From positions 5,422 through 69,421 of the forward strand of contig JAZLGI010000042.1 of the NCBI GenBank assembly GCA_045616225.1: a DNA stretch of 64,000 bases, written 5' to 3'. Below are positions 52,509 to 60,927 of this stretch, piece by piece (the stretch's first letter is position 1; each line of letters starts with the position of its first letter). Source of the DNA: JAZLGI01 sp045616225 (lineage in GTDB: Bacteria; Spirochaetota; Spirochaetia; Sphaerochaetales; Sphaerochaetaceae). A model generated the notes under the pieces. The model was not told the DNA's origin. It saw only the letters and a list, made by a program, of their open reading frames with translations, and did no database searches. The position numbers and the translations under genes were made by a program.

Positions 52509-53852
52509 ATGTTTAAGAAACTGTATATAGAAAACCTGGGTTGTGTCAAAAATCAGGTAGACGCAGAGGTTATTGCCTACAATTTGTCAAAAGACGGGTT
52601 TGAACTGGTAGAAGATGCCCAAAAAGCAGATTTGATAATAATCAATACATGTGGCTTCATTGACAGCGCAAAAGAAGAATCTATTAACACTTTTTTTTCT
52701 CTTAAGGAAAGTTGTCCAAAAGCAAGGATAATTGTAAGCGGATGCCTTGCCCAGAGATATTCACAGGAGTTAAAAGAGCAGCTGGTTGAGGCCGATGCTA
52801 TTTTTGGCAACAGAAATCTGCTTAAGGTTAACGAAATTGTAAAGGAAGTCTTTGAGGACAAGTCACGTCAAACAAAACTTTTAAGACCGGAATATCCAAG
52901 TCCTTATGAAGAGTCAGATACAAGGGACAAACTTTTTAACTTTCCCGGTTCTGCATATCTTAAAATTTCAGAGGGGTGCAATCACCGTTGCGGATACTGT
53001 GCAATTCCTCTTATAAGAGGAGATTTGAGAAGCAGACCAAAAGAAGCGGTTTTGGAAGAAGCCACAAGACTTGTTTCAAATGGAATTAAAGAGATAAACA
53101 TTATTGCCCAGGATTTGGCAGCATACGGTACAGATTGGGATAAAAAAAGTCATTTCTGTGAACTTTTGGAAGATATCTGCAAAATAGAAGGTGATTTTAA
53201 AGTAAGAATGCTTTACATTCATCCGGACTCATTTCCAATGGAGCTGTTGAACCTTATGCAGAGGCAACCAAAAATCCTTCATTATTTTGATTTGCCGTTC
53301 CAACATGCAAGTTCACATATTCTTACTCCAATGAAGAGAACGGGAAATCCTCAAGTGTATTCAAGACTCATTGACAGTATTAAACAGGCAATACCGGATG
53401 CTGTTATAAGAACAACAATTATGCTTGGCTTTCCGGGCGAGACAGATGATGACTTTAACCAGGTCTATGATTTTACAAAATACTGCAGATTCAACTGGAT
53501 GGGCAGTTTTACATTCTCTTTGGAAGAGGGAACCTACGCAGCTACTCTAACAACAGAAGAAGAACATCTGGCTCTTCACAAGATTGCGGTTAAAAGGCAA
53601 AAGAAACTTCAGAGACTTCAGGAAAAGATTTCTTCACAACGTCTTGAGGAATTTGTAGGAAAAACCTACCATGTGCTAATAGAGGAACTTGTAGAGGGAG
53701 AAGACCTTGCAATAGGAAGAATCTACGCTCAGGCTCCTGAAGTAGACGGGCTTACGGTTGTTATGGGAAGAGACATGATACCGGGCAATGTCTATGAATG
53801 TGGAATCACAAAGGTTAACGGAATTGACCTTGAAGCAATAAAGATAAACTGA
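52509..53852 (+). CDS. rimO: Ribosomal protein S12 methylthiotransferase RimO
   Basis: A 447-residue MiaB-like radical SAM methylthiotransferase. The N-terminal UPF0004 domain has cysteines in YIENLGCVKN, INTCGFID and SGCLAQRY; the radical SAM core has CNHRCGYCAIPLIRGDLRSR; a TRAM domain ends the protein. The GDLRSRP and PFQHAS features favour RimO (S12 Asp beta-methylthiolation) over MiaB. Start at 52509 because family members begin at this point; the frame is open to 52470 but that overlaps aroA. Confidence 0.9.
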   Translation: MFKKLYIENLGCVKNQVDAEVIAYNLSKDGFELVEDAQKADLIIINTCGFIDSAKEESINTFFSLKESCPKARIIVSGCLAQRYSQELKEQLVEADAIFGNRNLLKVNEIVKEVFEDKSRQTKLLRPEYPSPYEESDTRDKLFNFPGSAYLKISEGCNHRCGYCAIPLIRGDLRSRPKEAVLEEATRLVSNGIKEINIIAQDLAAYGTDWDKKSHFCELLEDICKIEGDFKVRMLYIHPDSFPMELLNLMQRQPKILHYFDLPFQHASSHILTPMKRTGNPQVYSRLIDSIKQAIPDAVIRTTIMLGFPGETDDDFNQVYDFTKYCRFNWMGSFTFSLEEGTYAATLTTEEEHLALHKIAVKRQKKLQRLQEKISSQRLEEFVGKTYHVLIEELVEGEDLAIGRIYAQAPEVDGLTVVMGRDMIPGNVYECGITKVNGIDLEAIKIN

Positions 53853-53873
53853 TTTTTTTCTGGTGGAGTTTAG

Positions 53874-56210
53874 ATGAAAGATTTTCTGGAAGGACTCAAT
53901 GCACAGCAGAGAGAGGCTGTCATGATAAATGATGGTTCTCTTTTGGTTTTTGCAGGAGCAGGAAGCGGAAAAACAAGAGTAATTACTACAAAAATTGCAT
54001 ATAGTATTCAGAATCTTGGAATAAAACCATGGCAGATTCTGGCAGTGACATTTACCAACAAAGCCTGCAGGGAAATGCAGGACAGAGTTACAGACATGAT
54101 AGGAGATGAGGCTGTTGGTACAGTAATAAAAACTTTTCACTCATTTGGTGTCTGGCTTTTAAGAAAATACTGGGAAGAGGCAGGTCTTTCAAAAAACTTC
54201 AAAATTTATGATGAAGAAGACAGTGCGGTTCTTTTGCAACAATGTTTTCCCAATGAAAACAAAAAAGACCTTATTGGATATTGCAAGAAGATTAGCATTT
54301 TAAAAGATAAGATGGAAAAGCCTGATTCCCGAGATGACAGGCTATGCAAATATTATGCTGCCTACCAGTCAAAGTTAAGAAGTACGGGCAATGTAGACTT
54401 TGCAGACATGATTACAATTTCCATAAAACTTCTGCGTGAGAATTCGGAAATCAAGGACTACATACACAACCGTTTTAAAGTGATTCTTGTAGATGAGTAT
54501 CAAGATAGTAACAAAGCACAGTTTCTTTTGCTGAAAGAACTTGTAGGTCCTGCCACTTTTGTATGCGTTGTTGGAGATGATGACCAGAGTATCTACCGGT
54601 TCAGAGGAGCAGAAGTAAAGAACATTCTCTCATTTCCGGAAGTCTTTCCAAATACCAAAACTGTTGTTCTTGGAAGAAATTACCGTTGTACAAAGCAAAT
54701 TCTTGATGCTGCAAGTGATGTAATTTGCCGTAACTGTTCAAGGGCAAAAAAAGAGCTTGTTGCAGAACATTCAGAAGGAATGATTCCTCAGCTTTACTAT
54801 GTTAATTCAGATATAGATGAAGCCAGAAAAGTTGCTCAGATTATCAAAGAAAAGGGTAACTATGGTAAAACTGCCGTTTTATACAGGACAAATGCTCAGT
54901 CAAAAGCTTTTGAAGACCAGTTTATGTTTTTTCAGATTCCTTACCATCTTGTTGGGGCTTTGCGTTTCTACGACAGAGAAGAGATTAAAGACTGTATTGC
55001 TTTGATTAGTCTTATCATAAACCCAAAGGATTCTGTTTCGTTTCAAAGGATGATTAACAAGCCTGCCCGTTCAATTGGAGATGTCTCTGTTCAAAAGCTT
55101 TTGGATATTTCTTTGGAAACAGACGGAGATGTCATAGAAGCTTCAAAAAAAGCCGTTGCAAATCTTCTTGTAAGGGGTGCTGCCGTTTCCGGTGTTGAAA
55201 ATTTCCTTTCTTCTTATGCTTCAAGTTTTGCCAAGTTTGGTGATATAAACAATAGTGAGCTTCTTAAGTTTATCATTCAGGAGTTTGGGCTTCTGGACTA
55301 CTACATAAAACGGGACAAAGAAGAGCATAACGTAGATAATGCCAGGGTAGATAACATTAACCAGCTTGTGAATATGTTAAGTAGCGAAGTTTTCTCTGAC
55401 GGAATAGAGGGAATCAACAATTTCCTTGAGTACATAGCTCTTGATCCAAGTTCTCTTGCTAATGACAGTGCTTCCGGTAAGAAAAGTGATGAAGGTGTGA
55501 CTTTAATTACTATGCACAACACAAAGGGCCTTGAATTTGACAGGGTCTTTGTCACCGGAATGGAACAGGAAATTTTCCCTGGTAACAGTTTTGAAACCAC
55601 TTTGGATGACTTGGAAGAAGAACGCAGAATCTGTTATGTCGCCTTTACCCGTGCGAGATATGAGCTTTATATTTTGTCTGCAAATTCCAGAATGAAGTGG
55701 GGGCATGTGCAGTATGAAACTCCATCTCAATTCATAAAGGAAATAAAGCCAAATCATATAGAAGAACATGACTCAAGGGAAAGCAGAACTTCTTACTGGG
55801 CATATTCCGGTAAGAGTGCAAGCAAATATAATAAATACGAAAGCAAGTATGATGGTTACACTGGTAACTATAAGGGTAACTATGATGGAGTTTCTGTTCC
55901 AAAGTATCCTCAGCAAACTGCAAGTCCTTATCTCATAAGACCAAAAGCAACTTTAATAAAGGCTCAGTCCGGTGCTAAATCTATTGCTGAACCTGTTGTA
56001 AGTTCTGTTGCAGGTTCTGGTGTGGGGAAGCCTGTAAATACTGTAAAGTTTGTTGTAGGAGACAGAATTCATTCAGATGCTTACGGAAATGGTTCTGTTA
56101 CAAATGTGAGGACACTTGCAGGCAGGGAAGTTATTGATATTAAGTTTGACAACGGAAAACAAGGTTCATTTGCTTCCGGTAAAACAACCTTTACAAAGAT
56201 TACAGACTAA
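53874..56210 (+). CDS. pcrA: ATP-dependent DNA helicase PcrA/UvrD
   Basis: A 778-residue superfamily 1A helicase: LNAQQREAVMINDGSLLVFA, GAGSGKTRVITTKIAY (Walker A), LVDEYQDSNKAQF, VVGDDDQSIYRFRGAE, and VTLITMHNTKGLEFDRVFV near the end of the motor. The C-terminal 150 residues comprise a Tyr/Lys/Gly-rich linker (YNKYESKYDGYTGNYKGNYD) and a Tudor-like GDRIHSDAYGNGSVTNVR domain as found at the end of PcrA. It acts in repair and replication-transcription conflict. Separated from rimO by 21 nt with a GGTGGAG site. Confidence 0.92.
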   Translation: MKDFLEGLNAQQREAVMINDGSLLVFAGAGSGKTRVITTKIAYSIQNLGIKPWQILAVTFTNKACREMQDRVTDMIGDEAVGTVIKTFHSFGVWLLRKYWEEAGLSKNFKIYDEEDSAVLLQQCFPNENKKDLIGYCKKISILKDKMEKPDSRDDRLCKYYAAYQSKLRSTGNVDFADMITISIKLLRENSEIKDYIHNRFKVILVDEYQDSNKAQFLLLKELVGPATFVCVVGDDDQSIYRFRGAEVKNILSFPEVFPNTKTVVLGRNYRCTKQILDAASDVICRNCSRAKKELVAEHSEGMIPQLYYVNSDIDEARKVAQIIKEKGNYGKTAVLYRTNAQSKAFEDQFMFFQIPYHLVGALRFYDREEIKDCIALISLIINPKDSVSFQRMINKPARSIGDVSVQKLLDISLETDGDVIEASKKAVANLLVRGAAVSGVENFLSSYASSFAKFGDINNSELLKFIIQEFGLLDYYIKRDKEEHNVDNARVDNINQLVNMLSSEVFSDGIEGINNFLEYIALDPSSLANDSASGKKSDEGVTLITMHNTKGLEFDRVFVTGMEQEIFPGNSFETTLDDLEEERRICYVAFTRARYELYILSANSRMKWGHVQYETPSQFIKEIKPNHIEEHDSRESRTSYWAYSGKSASKYNKYESKYDGYTGNYKGNYDGVSVPKYPQQTASPYLIRPKATLIKAQSGAKSIAEPVVSSVAGSGVGKPVNTVKFVVGDRIHSDAYGNGSVTNVRTLAGREVIDIKFDNGKQGSFASGKTTFTKITD

Positions 56211-56370
56211 GTAGTCTGTAACATCTAAACCTTTAATGTTCTTCTACGTCTTATGCCAATATTCAAATGTTTATTTCTTTACTTGGCGACAGCCAAGCTG
56301 CATCAATAAACAGAGCCTATTGACATAATACTTGAAGCTCATAATACAAGTTTTAACTGTTACAAACTAC

Positions 56371-56547
56371 TAGACAAGAAAGCAAAATAATTAGTATTAT
56401 AGGCTTTGTGTGCCGTAAAGGCTTTTCTGGCATGGAAAAAACTATCCCACGGTTGTTCCTAAACCAAAAAATCCTCTGCGGGTTGCTCGAAGGACTGCTC
56501 AACCCCAAAAGCAACGTTCACCAAAACCATAGAATAAGGTGTTTACT
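56371..56547 (+). promoter_or_regulatory. Promoter and long leader of rplM-rpsI
   Basis: TAGACA at 56371-56376, 18-nt spacer, TATTAT at 56395-56400 gives a leader of about 140 nt. A second possible promoter is TTGACA at 56320-56325 with TAATAC at 56342-56347. The leader contains a possible stem GGGTTG / CAACCC around 56480-56505. An r-protein autoregulatory leader is plausible but unproven. Further upstream CTTGGC-GACA-GCCAAG (56282-56297) forms a small hairpin after pcrA. Nothing else is recognisable in the 337-bp gap. Confidence 0.45.
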
Positions 56548-56976
56548 ATGAAAACTATTTTTGTAAAGCCGCTGGAACAGGAAAAGAAGTGGTACCTGAT
56601 TGACGCAGAGGGAAAAGAACTGGGTCGTGTAGCAGTTGCCGCAGCTAACATTCTTCGTGGCAAGAATAAACCGGAGTACGTACCTCACCAGGAAATTGGA
56701 GACTACGTAATTATCATCAATGCAGCTAAGGCAGCTCTTACAGGAAACAAGGCAAACGATAAGATGTATCGCCGTGTTTCAGGTTATGCCGGTGGAATGA
56801 AGGAAGAGACTTATGCTCAGACAGTAGAGCGCAAGCCTTGTTATCCAATGGAACACGCAGTTAAGGGTATGCTTCCAAAGGGATCACTTGGACGCAAGCT
56901 TTTCACAAACCTCCATGTTTATGCAGATGCAAAGCATCCACATGCAGCACAGCAGCCTGTAATGGTTGAAATCTAA
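56548..56976 (+). CDS. rplM: 50S ribosomal protein L13
   Basis: A 142-residue L13: KWYLIDAEGKELGRVA at the N-terminus, HQEIGDYVIIINAAK and the PMEHAVKGMLPKGSLGRKLF segment are diagnostic. It is an early-assembling large-subunit protein. The ATG at 56548 has AAGG 8 nt upstream; an in-frame GTG at 56539 is rejected. rpsI follows after 12 nt, the conserved rplM-rpsI pair. Confidence 0.97.
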   Translation: MKTIFVKPLEQEKKWYLIDAEGKELGRVAVAAANILRGKNKPEYVPHQEIGDYVIIINAAKAALTGNKANDKMYRRVSGYAGGMKEETYAQTVERKPCYPMEHAVKGMLPKGSLGRKLFTNLHVYADAKHPHAAQQPVMVEI

Positions 56977-56988
56977 GGGAGTACCGGT

Positions 56989-57402
56989 ATGGCTAAGAAA
57001 GAAGAATCAAAGAATATCAATCTCGGACAGGGAACAGGCCGCAGAAAGACTGCAGTTGCACGTGTTTACCTCCGCGAAGGTAGTGGAAAGATTACAGTCA
57101 ACGGAAGAGACGTAGAAGAATACTTCAGCGACCCTCTTTGCATTTATCAGGTTAAGCAGCCTCTCGTAGTCACAGATAGTCTTACAAAGTTTGATGTTGT
57201 CATTAACGTTGTAGGTGGTGGACAGTCAGGTCAGGCAGGTGCTTGCCGTCATGGTATTGCACGTGCTCTCGTTGCAGAAAACGAGGCTAACCGCCCGGCA
57301 CTTCACGAGAACGGCTTCATGACAAGAGACCCAAGAATGGTAGAAAGAAAGAAGTACGGTCAGCGTGGTGCAAGACGCAAGTTCCAGTTCTCAAAGAGAT
57401 AA
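56989..57402 (+). CDS. rpsI: 30S ribosomal protein S9
   Basis: A 137-residue S9 with [20 protein letters not shown] at the start, [20 protein letters not shown] in the middle and the C-terminal [17 protein letters not shown] tail whose final Arg contacts the P-site tRNA. It is slightly longer than usual (about 130) because of a short charged N-terminal extension. It ends the L13-S9 operon at a strong terminator. Confidence 0.97.
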   Translation: MAKKEESKNINLGQGTGRRKTAVARVYLREGSGKITVNGRDVEEYFSDPLCIYQVKQPLVVTDSLTKFDVVINVVGGGQSGQAGACRHGIARALVAENEANRPALHENGFMTRDPRMVERKKYGQRGARRKFQFSKR

Positions 57403-57428
57403 TTTGCTTTTCATTTATCTTTATTACG

Positions 57429-57459
57429 CAGCATGGATTTGTTCCATGCTGTTTTTTTT
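57429..57459 (+). terminator. Intrinsic terminator after rpsI
   Basis: CAGCATGGA / TCCATGCTG 9-bp stem with a 5-nt loop followed by eight T. Confidence 0.92.
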
Positions 57460-57540
57460 GCTTTTCTCGGCCTCTGACTTGGCTCTGTTTTTCTTTTTGG
57501 TTAGCGCCTGTCAACATTTTTTGCAAGTTTCATGGTTTTT

Positions 57541-57558
57541 TGTGGTAAAATTACCACA
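57541..57558. promoter_or_regulatory. 18-bp palindrome, possible operator
   Basis: TGTGGTAA-AA-TTACCACA, perfect 8-bp arms. GTGGTA recurs at about 57585. No gene start is close, and its meaning is unclear; it might be a protein-binding site or a remnant boundary. Confidence 0.35.
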
Positions 57559-57644
57559 GAAATTATAAAAAGTTCTAAAAAATGTGGTACTTTCGTTTCA
57601 CCGTAAGCTATGGTGTGGTTCAGAAGTAGGGTGGAGTTGTCACT

Positions 57645-58294
57645 TTAGTTCTTCAAACAGCCAATAGGAATAACATACACTCCGTCTTCACGCTTATAAC
57701 CATATTCAGTTGCCGTTATTACAAGCTTGAGATCCGGAAGTCTTAGAGGAACCTGTTTTTCGTTTTTATTGTGCTCTGTGATGAGTCTTTCTATCTCACA
57801 TAAATGTTTGGCGCCTAAATCAATATCTTTGCTTCCTAGCTTGAATTCAATCAAAGCATAACGGCCATCCTTCAGATGAAGTACAGCATCTGCTTCTAAA
57901 CCATAGCGGTCATGATAATATGAGATTTCCCCGTTCATTCCGGAAGAGTAAATCTTCAAATCTCTAATGCACAATTTTATTTAACACATTTGAGGTGTTT
58001 TGTTTAACACATTTGCGTTAGGGTACTTGCTTTGGGTACTTTGTTTCCAGCAAGGAGACTTAAGGCCAATAAAAAACTAGTAGTATCGGTTGCTTCTGAA
58101 AATAGTTCTTTAGCTCTGACATCTTGAATTAAGTTTATTTCTACAAATGAATTAAATTGTTCTTTTCCGAACTTTCTGATAATAAATGTTTTGCCTACTT
58201 GTCTTGCTCCGGCAATTAGTAATGCTTTGGAGTTTGTTTTAAAGAGTGACAGTTTGTCTTCAAATTTTCGTTTCAGGATACAATAAAACTGCAC
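57645..58294 (-). pseudogene. AAA-family ATPase with DUF4143 C-terminus, internally deleted
   Basis: Two remnants in one orientation. 58004-58294 encodes the N-terminal P-loop part (LLIAGARQVGKTFIIRKFG) and stops at TLTQMC, where intact family members continue into Walker B (IFLDEIQ). 57645-57974 encodes the C-terminal end (CIRDLKIYSSG, GLEADAVLHLKDGRYALIEFKLG). About 230 codons are missing between them. A 13-bp direct repeat TTTAACACATTTG sits at 57980-57992 and 58003-58015, right at the junction. Intact members are common in gut and oral anaerobes; function unknown. Confidence 0.82.
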
Positions 58295-58385
58295 TTTTCC
58301 AATGTTGAAATCAGCAATAGTTACACTTTTCCAATAAAAATATAGGTAAAAATCTACACTTTTCCAACATCAGAAATTGGCTAGT

Positions 58386-58658
58386 TTACTCAAAACTGAT
58401 AACAAGCTTTTTGCCTAAACCTTTTGCTAAAGCAGAAAGGGTAGCAACTGTAGGACTGCAAGATGAATTTTCAATTCTGCTGATATTTGATTGTTTAATT
58501 CCGCTTTTTTCTGCAAGCTCTTTTTGTGTAAGATTACTGTTGATTCTAGCAGTGATAAGAGCTTTTGCAACAAAGTATTCGTTTTCTGAATTGAGATACT
58601 CATTTGCAAATTCCGGATTCTCCATTTGTTTTTTAATGTAATTGCTTAAATCACTCAT
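58386..58658 (-). CDS. HTH (XRE-type) antitoxin, HigA-like
   Basis: Ninety residues with an XRE helix-turn-helix at about 40-80 (NLTQKELAEKSGIKQSNISR, then CSPTVATLSALAKGL). This is the usual antitoxin/repressor of HigB/RelE-type pairs in the toxin-first order. Its ATG overlaps the stop of the toxin remnant upstream (ATGA). Because that toxin is truncated, this is now probably an orphan antitoxin. Confidence 0.82.
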   Translation of the reverse strand: MSDLSNYIKKQMENPEFANEYLNSENEYFVAKALITARINSNLTQKELAEKSGIKQSNISRIENSSCSPTVATLSALAKGLGKKLVISFE

Positions 58659-58852
58659 TTATTTCTTAATTCAAATAATCCATCACCAAGGGATTTGGAA
58701 TTAGGTTCTCTAAGCTCACAACCAAATTCTTCTAGTAATTGCAAGCTTCTGATGGCTTTGTTTCTCATTTTCACATCAAGGCTATCTAAGAACGCTTGTA
58801 CCGGGACTTCTCCATTTTCTTTTTTATAAAAGTCTACGCTGAACACACTCAT
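58655..58852 (-). pseudogene. RelE/HigB-type toxin, C-terminally truncated
   Basis: About 65 residues: FSVDFYKKENGEVPVQAFLD, LRSLQLLEEFG-type helix (AIRSLQLLEEFGCELREPNS) and GDGLFELRNK, where the frame stops. Intact relatives continue for about 45-50 residues with the catalytic strand (typically RVLYFF). The catalytic C-terminus is gone and the deletion joins straight to the antitoxin start. The first ATG at 58864 gives four more residues; 58852 is preferred. A TATATT box lies directly upstream. Confidence 0.75.
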
Positions 58853-59089
58853 AAAATATATCAAAAAAGTAATATTTGCAAGAGGTTATGCCTCATTTTG
58901 GACATAGAATTCCCATTAGGAATAAATTTGCTTATAAAATCTTTTTTATTATCTAAGTATTACCTTCATGGTTAGTATTTTTCACATTTACTTGAATTGG
59001 ATTGCAACTGATTTAGATTATTCTACGGTCGCATATAGATAAATGCTGATGATAAAACAAAAGGCTAAACTGTTGTGGGATTTGGAGAA

Positions 59090-59170
59090 AATCACTTTTT
59101 TGGGGTTGGAGAAGGGGGAAAAAGAGTGAAAGCAACAGCTTTTTGTTCAAAAAAAGGGGAAAAAGAGTGA
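59090..59170 (-). repeat. Intergenic repeat R3, copy 2
   Basis: Read on the minus strand: TCACTCTTTTTCC, TTTTGAACAAAAAGCTGTTG, TTTCACTCTTTTTCCCCC and CCCCAAAAAAGTGATT, matching the copy at 14698-14784 in order and spacing. It lies in the 540-bp gap between the toxin remnant and the lipoprotein gene; apart from the promoter at 59291 I see nothing else there. Confidence 0.75.
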
Positions 59171-59290
59171 AGTGAGTAGAAGCTTTGCTTTTGCACCGGT
59201 GGTTTGTGGTATTAAAATTCAACAGAAGTGGTAAGAGTGACTAAAATTGCAGTATTTGAGATAGGGTTTGGAAAAAATTAAAGGAATTGC

Positions 59291-59320
59291 TTGACAGTTT
59301 GCAGCCAAATGCACTAAAGT
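59291..59320 (+). promoter_or_regulatory. Promoter of the lipoprotein gene
   Basis: Perfect TTGACA at 59291-59296, 18-nt spacer, TAAAGT at 59315-59320. The leader of about 80 nt includes a small stem GGCAT / ATGCC close to the AGGAG ribosome site. Confidence 0.65.
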
Positions 59321-59407
59321 CCAAAGTAATATCAAGGGCAGGTAGCTGTCCGAAATATTTTTTGTTGGGAAAAGGCATTCTTTGAGGATGCCATAGGAGA
59401 AAGAAAA

Positions 59408-60913
59408 ATGAAAAAAACTTTGATCACCCTGTTGGGTGTTCTGGTACTGTGCATTGCCATGGTATCATGTAACAGCAACCCAATTGAATCACAAGAAGAA
59501 GTTGAAGTCTCATTTGCACCAGCAGTAAGCAAGGCTCTTAATCAGTCTGCTTCAGAGCAAGATGCAGATGATATGGAAGTTGGAGAGTATTACTGGGATT
59601 ACTGGTGTGACACAACAACACCAGAAAAGTCAGGTGTAGACTTCAAAGAGTTCTCATTCAGAAAATCTTATGAGACAACAAGCTCAGATTACGACTCATA
59701 TTACTCAGACAAAGAAGCTCATAATATGAAAGGGCTTGGTACAATTAAAGGTCTTACAAAGGGTAATATGTACTACTTTGGACTTAAAGGTTATGCAGAT
59801 GCAGAAAGAACAAAGCTCATGTGGGAAGGTTACACAAGAGTAGATGATACAGACAAGAGCGAATACAGAGCTGTAAGAATCTCAAAAACTACTATGGTAA
59901 AGATTCATGTTTTCTCAAAGGGAAGTGGCTCTCTTGTATATGATATTAAGGCTCCTTATGATGATGATTCAACGGCTCGTTCAACAGCAACTGATAACGG
60001 AACAAACAACGATACAAACCGTTTTGATACTTACAATTCAACATACTTCTTTGTAAGCTACTATAAGATTGAATCAGATGGAACAATTAAAACAAGCGGA
60101 ACAGACAGATTTGACAAGGAAGATGTAGGATTCATGACAGTTGAGGATAATCAGACAACTAGTACAAACAATTACTACAGAGGAATCAGTTATAATTCTG
60201 TAGAGAATCCAGTTCAGTTGGATGCCGGAACATATTTCTTCACAGTTTCACAGAACAAATATGGTGATGAAACTGTTGTTCCTGGAAGAAAGCAGGTATT
60301 GATTGTTAACATTGCTCCTGGAGCAGTTACAAAGATTAGCGGTGATTTGAATTCTACAATTGGTGTTTCAGTAGACTGGGATGCTAGGAATTTCATGGAG
60401 GTTATTTTCCACAGTACATATGATGGTAGTATCAAAACTTTGGTAGTTAAAAATGGAAACGCTACAATTACTACAGATTCAGACATTATTGATACTTCTG
60501 CCACAAATCATGAATATGTATTCAAGCCTGTTGTAACTGGAAAGCAGATTACTTGGTATATTAACGGAGTTGAGCTTAACAAGTCTGTCCTTGCAGCTAT
60601 GAAGGTTACAACAGCTTCTGATGACTGTACTCCTACAGATGATGGTTACGTTACATACTTTGATTATGGTGATTCAACTACTCAAACTAATGAGTACAGA
60701 GTCTATGCTAACAGATATGGTTCATACGCTTGGGCAGATGCTGATGGAAATATTCACTTTGTACGTGGTTCTAAACTTGATATAGATGATAAAACTACAT
60801 CAGAAACAAATGGTATGCCAGACCGTAACAACTATCTCTTCACAGCAATTCTTGATGAAACAGAGATAACTGCAGAGTCATTCAGTTTCACAGTTGGAAT
60901 TCCAACTGTTTAA
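59408..60913 (+). CDS. Large putative surface lipoprotein, unknown function
   Basis: A 501-residue protein with a lipoprotein signal (basic MKKTLITLLGVLVLCIAMVS, lipobox Cys21). The mature part is rich in Asp, Ser, Thr and Tyr with beta-strand-like segments (NMYYFGLKGYADAERTKLMW, GTYFFTVSQNKYGDETVVPG) and short acidic repeats; it has no catalytic motif I recognise. It may carry beta-sandwich domains. It has its own promoter and a GGAG site. Its stop is followed by about 540 nt of structured, apparently non-coding sequence, so it may share a transcript with that RNA. Confidence 0.75.
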   Translation: MKKTLITLLGVLVLCIAMVSCNSNPIESQEEVEVSFAPAVSKALNQSASEQDADDMEVGEYYWDYWCDTTTPEKSGVDFKEFSFRKSYETTSSDYDSYYSDKEAHNMKGLGTIKGLTKGNMYYFGLKGYADAERTKLMWEGYTRVDDTDKSEYRAVRISKTTMVKIHVFSKGSGSLVYDIKAPYDDDSTARSTATDNGTNNDTNRFDTYNSTYFFVSYYKIESDGTIKTSGTDRFDKEDVGFMTVEDNQTTSTNNYYRGISYNSVENPVQLDAGTYFFTVSQNKYGDETVVPGRKQVLIVNIAPGAVTKISGDLNSTIGVSVDWDARNFMEVIFHSTYDGSIKTLVVKNGNATITTDSDIIDTSATNHEYVFKPVVTGKQITWYINGVELNKSVLAAMKVTTASDDCTPTDDGYVTYFDYGDSTTQTNEYRVYANRYGSYAWADADGNIHFVRGSKLDIDDKTTSETNGMPDRNNYLFTAILDETEITAESFSFTVGIPTV

Positions 60914-60927
60914 TAATACACTTGGGT

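Noticed and set aside
57460..57644. Gene in the gap after rpsI
   Set aside because: The open frame there is read through the terminator and T-rich DNA (Phe/Leu-rich) and has no start signal.
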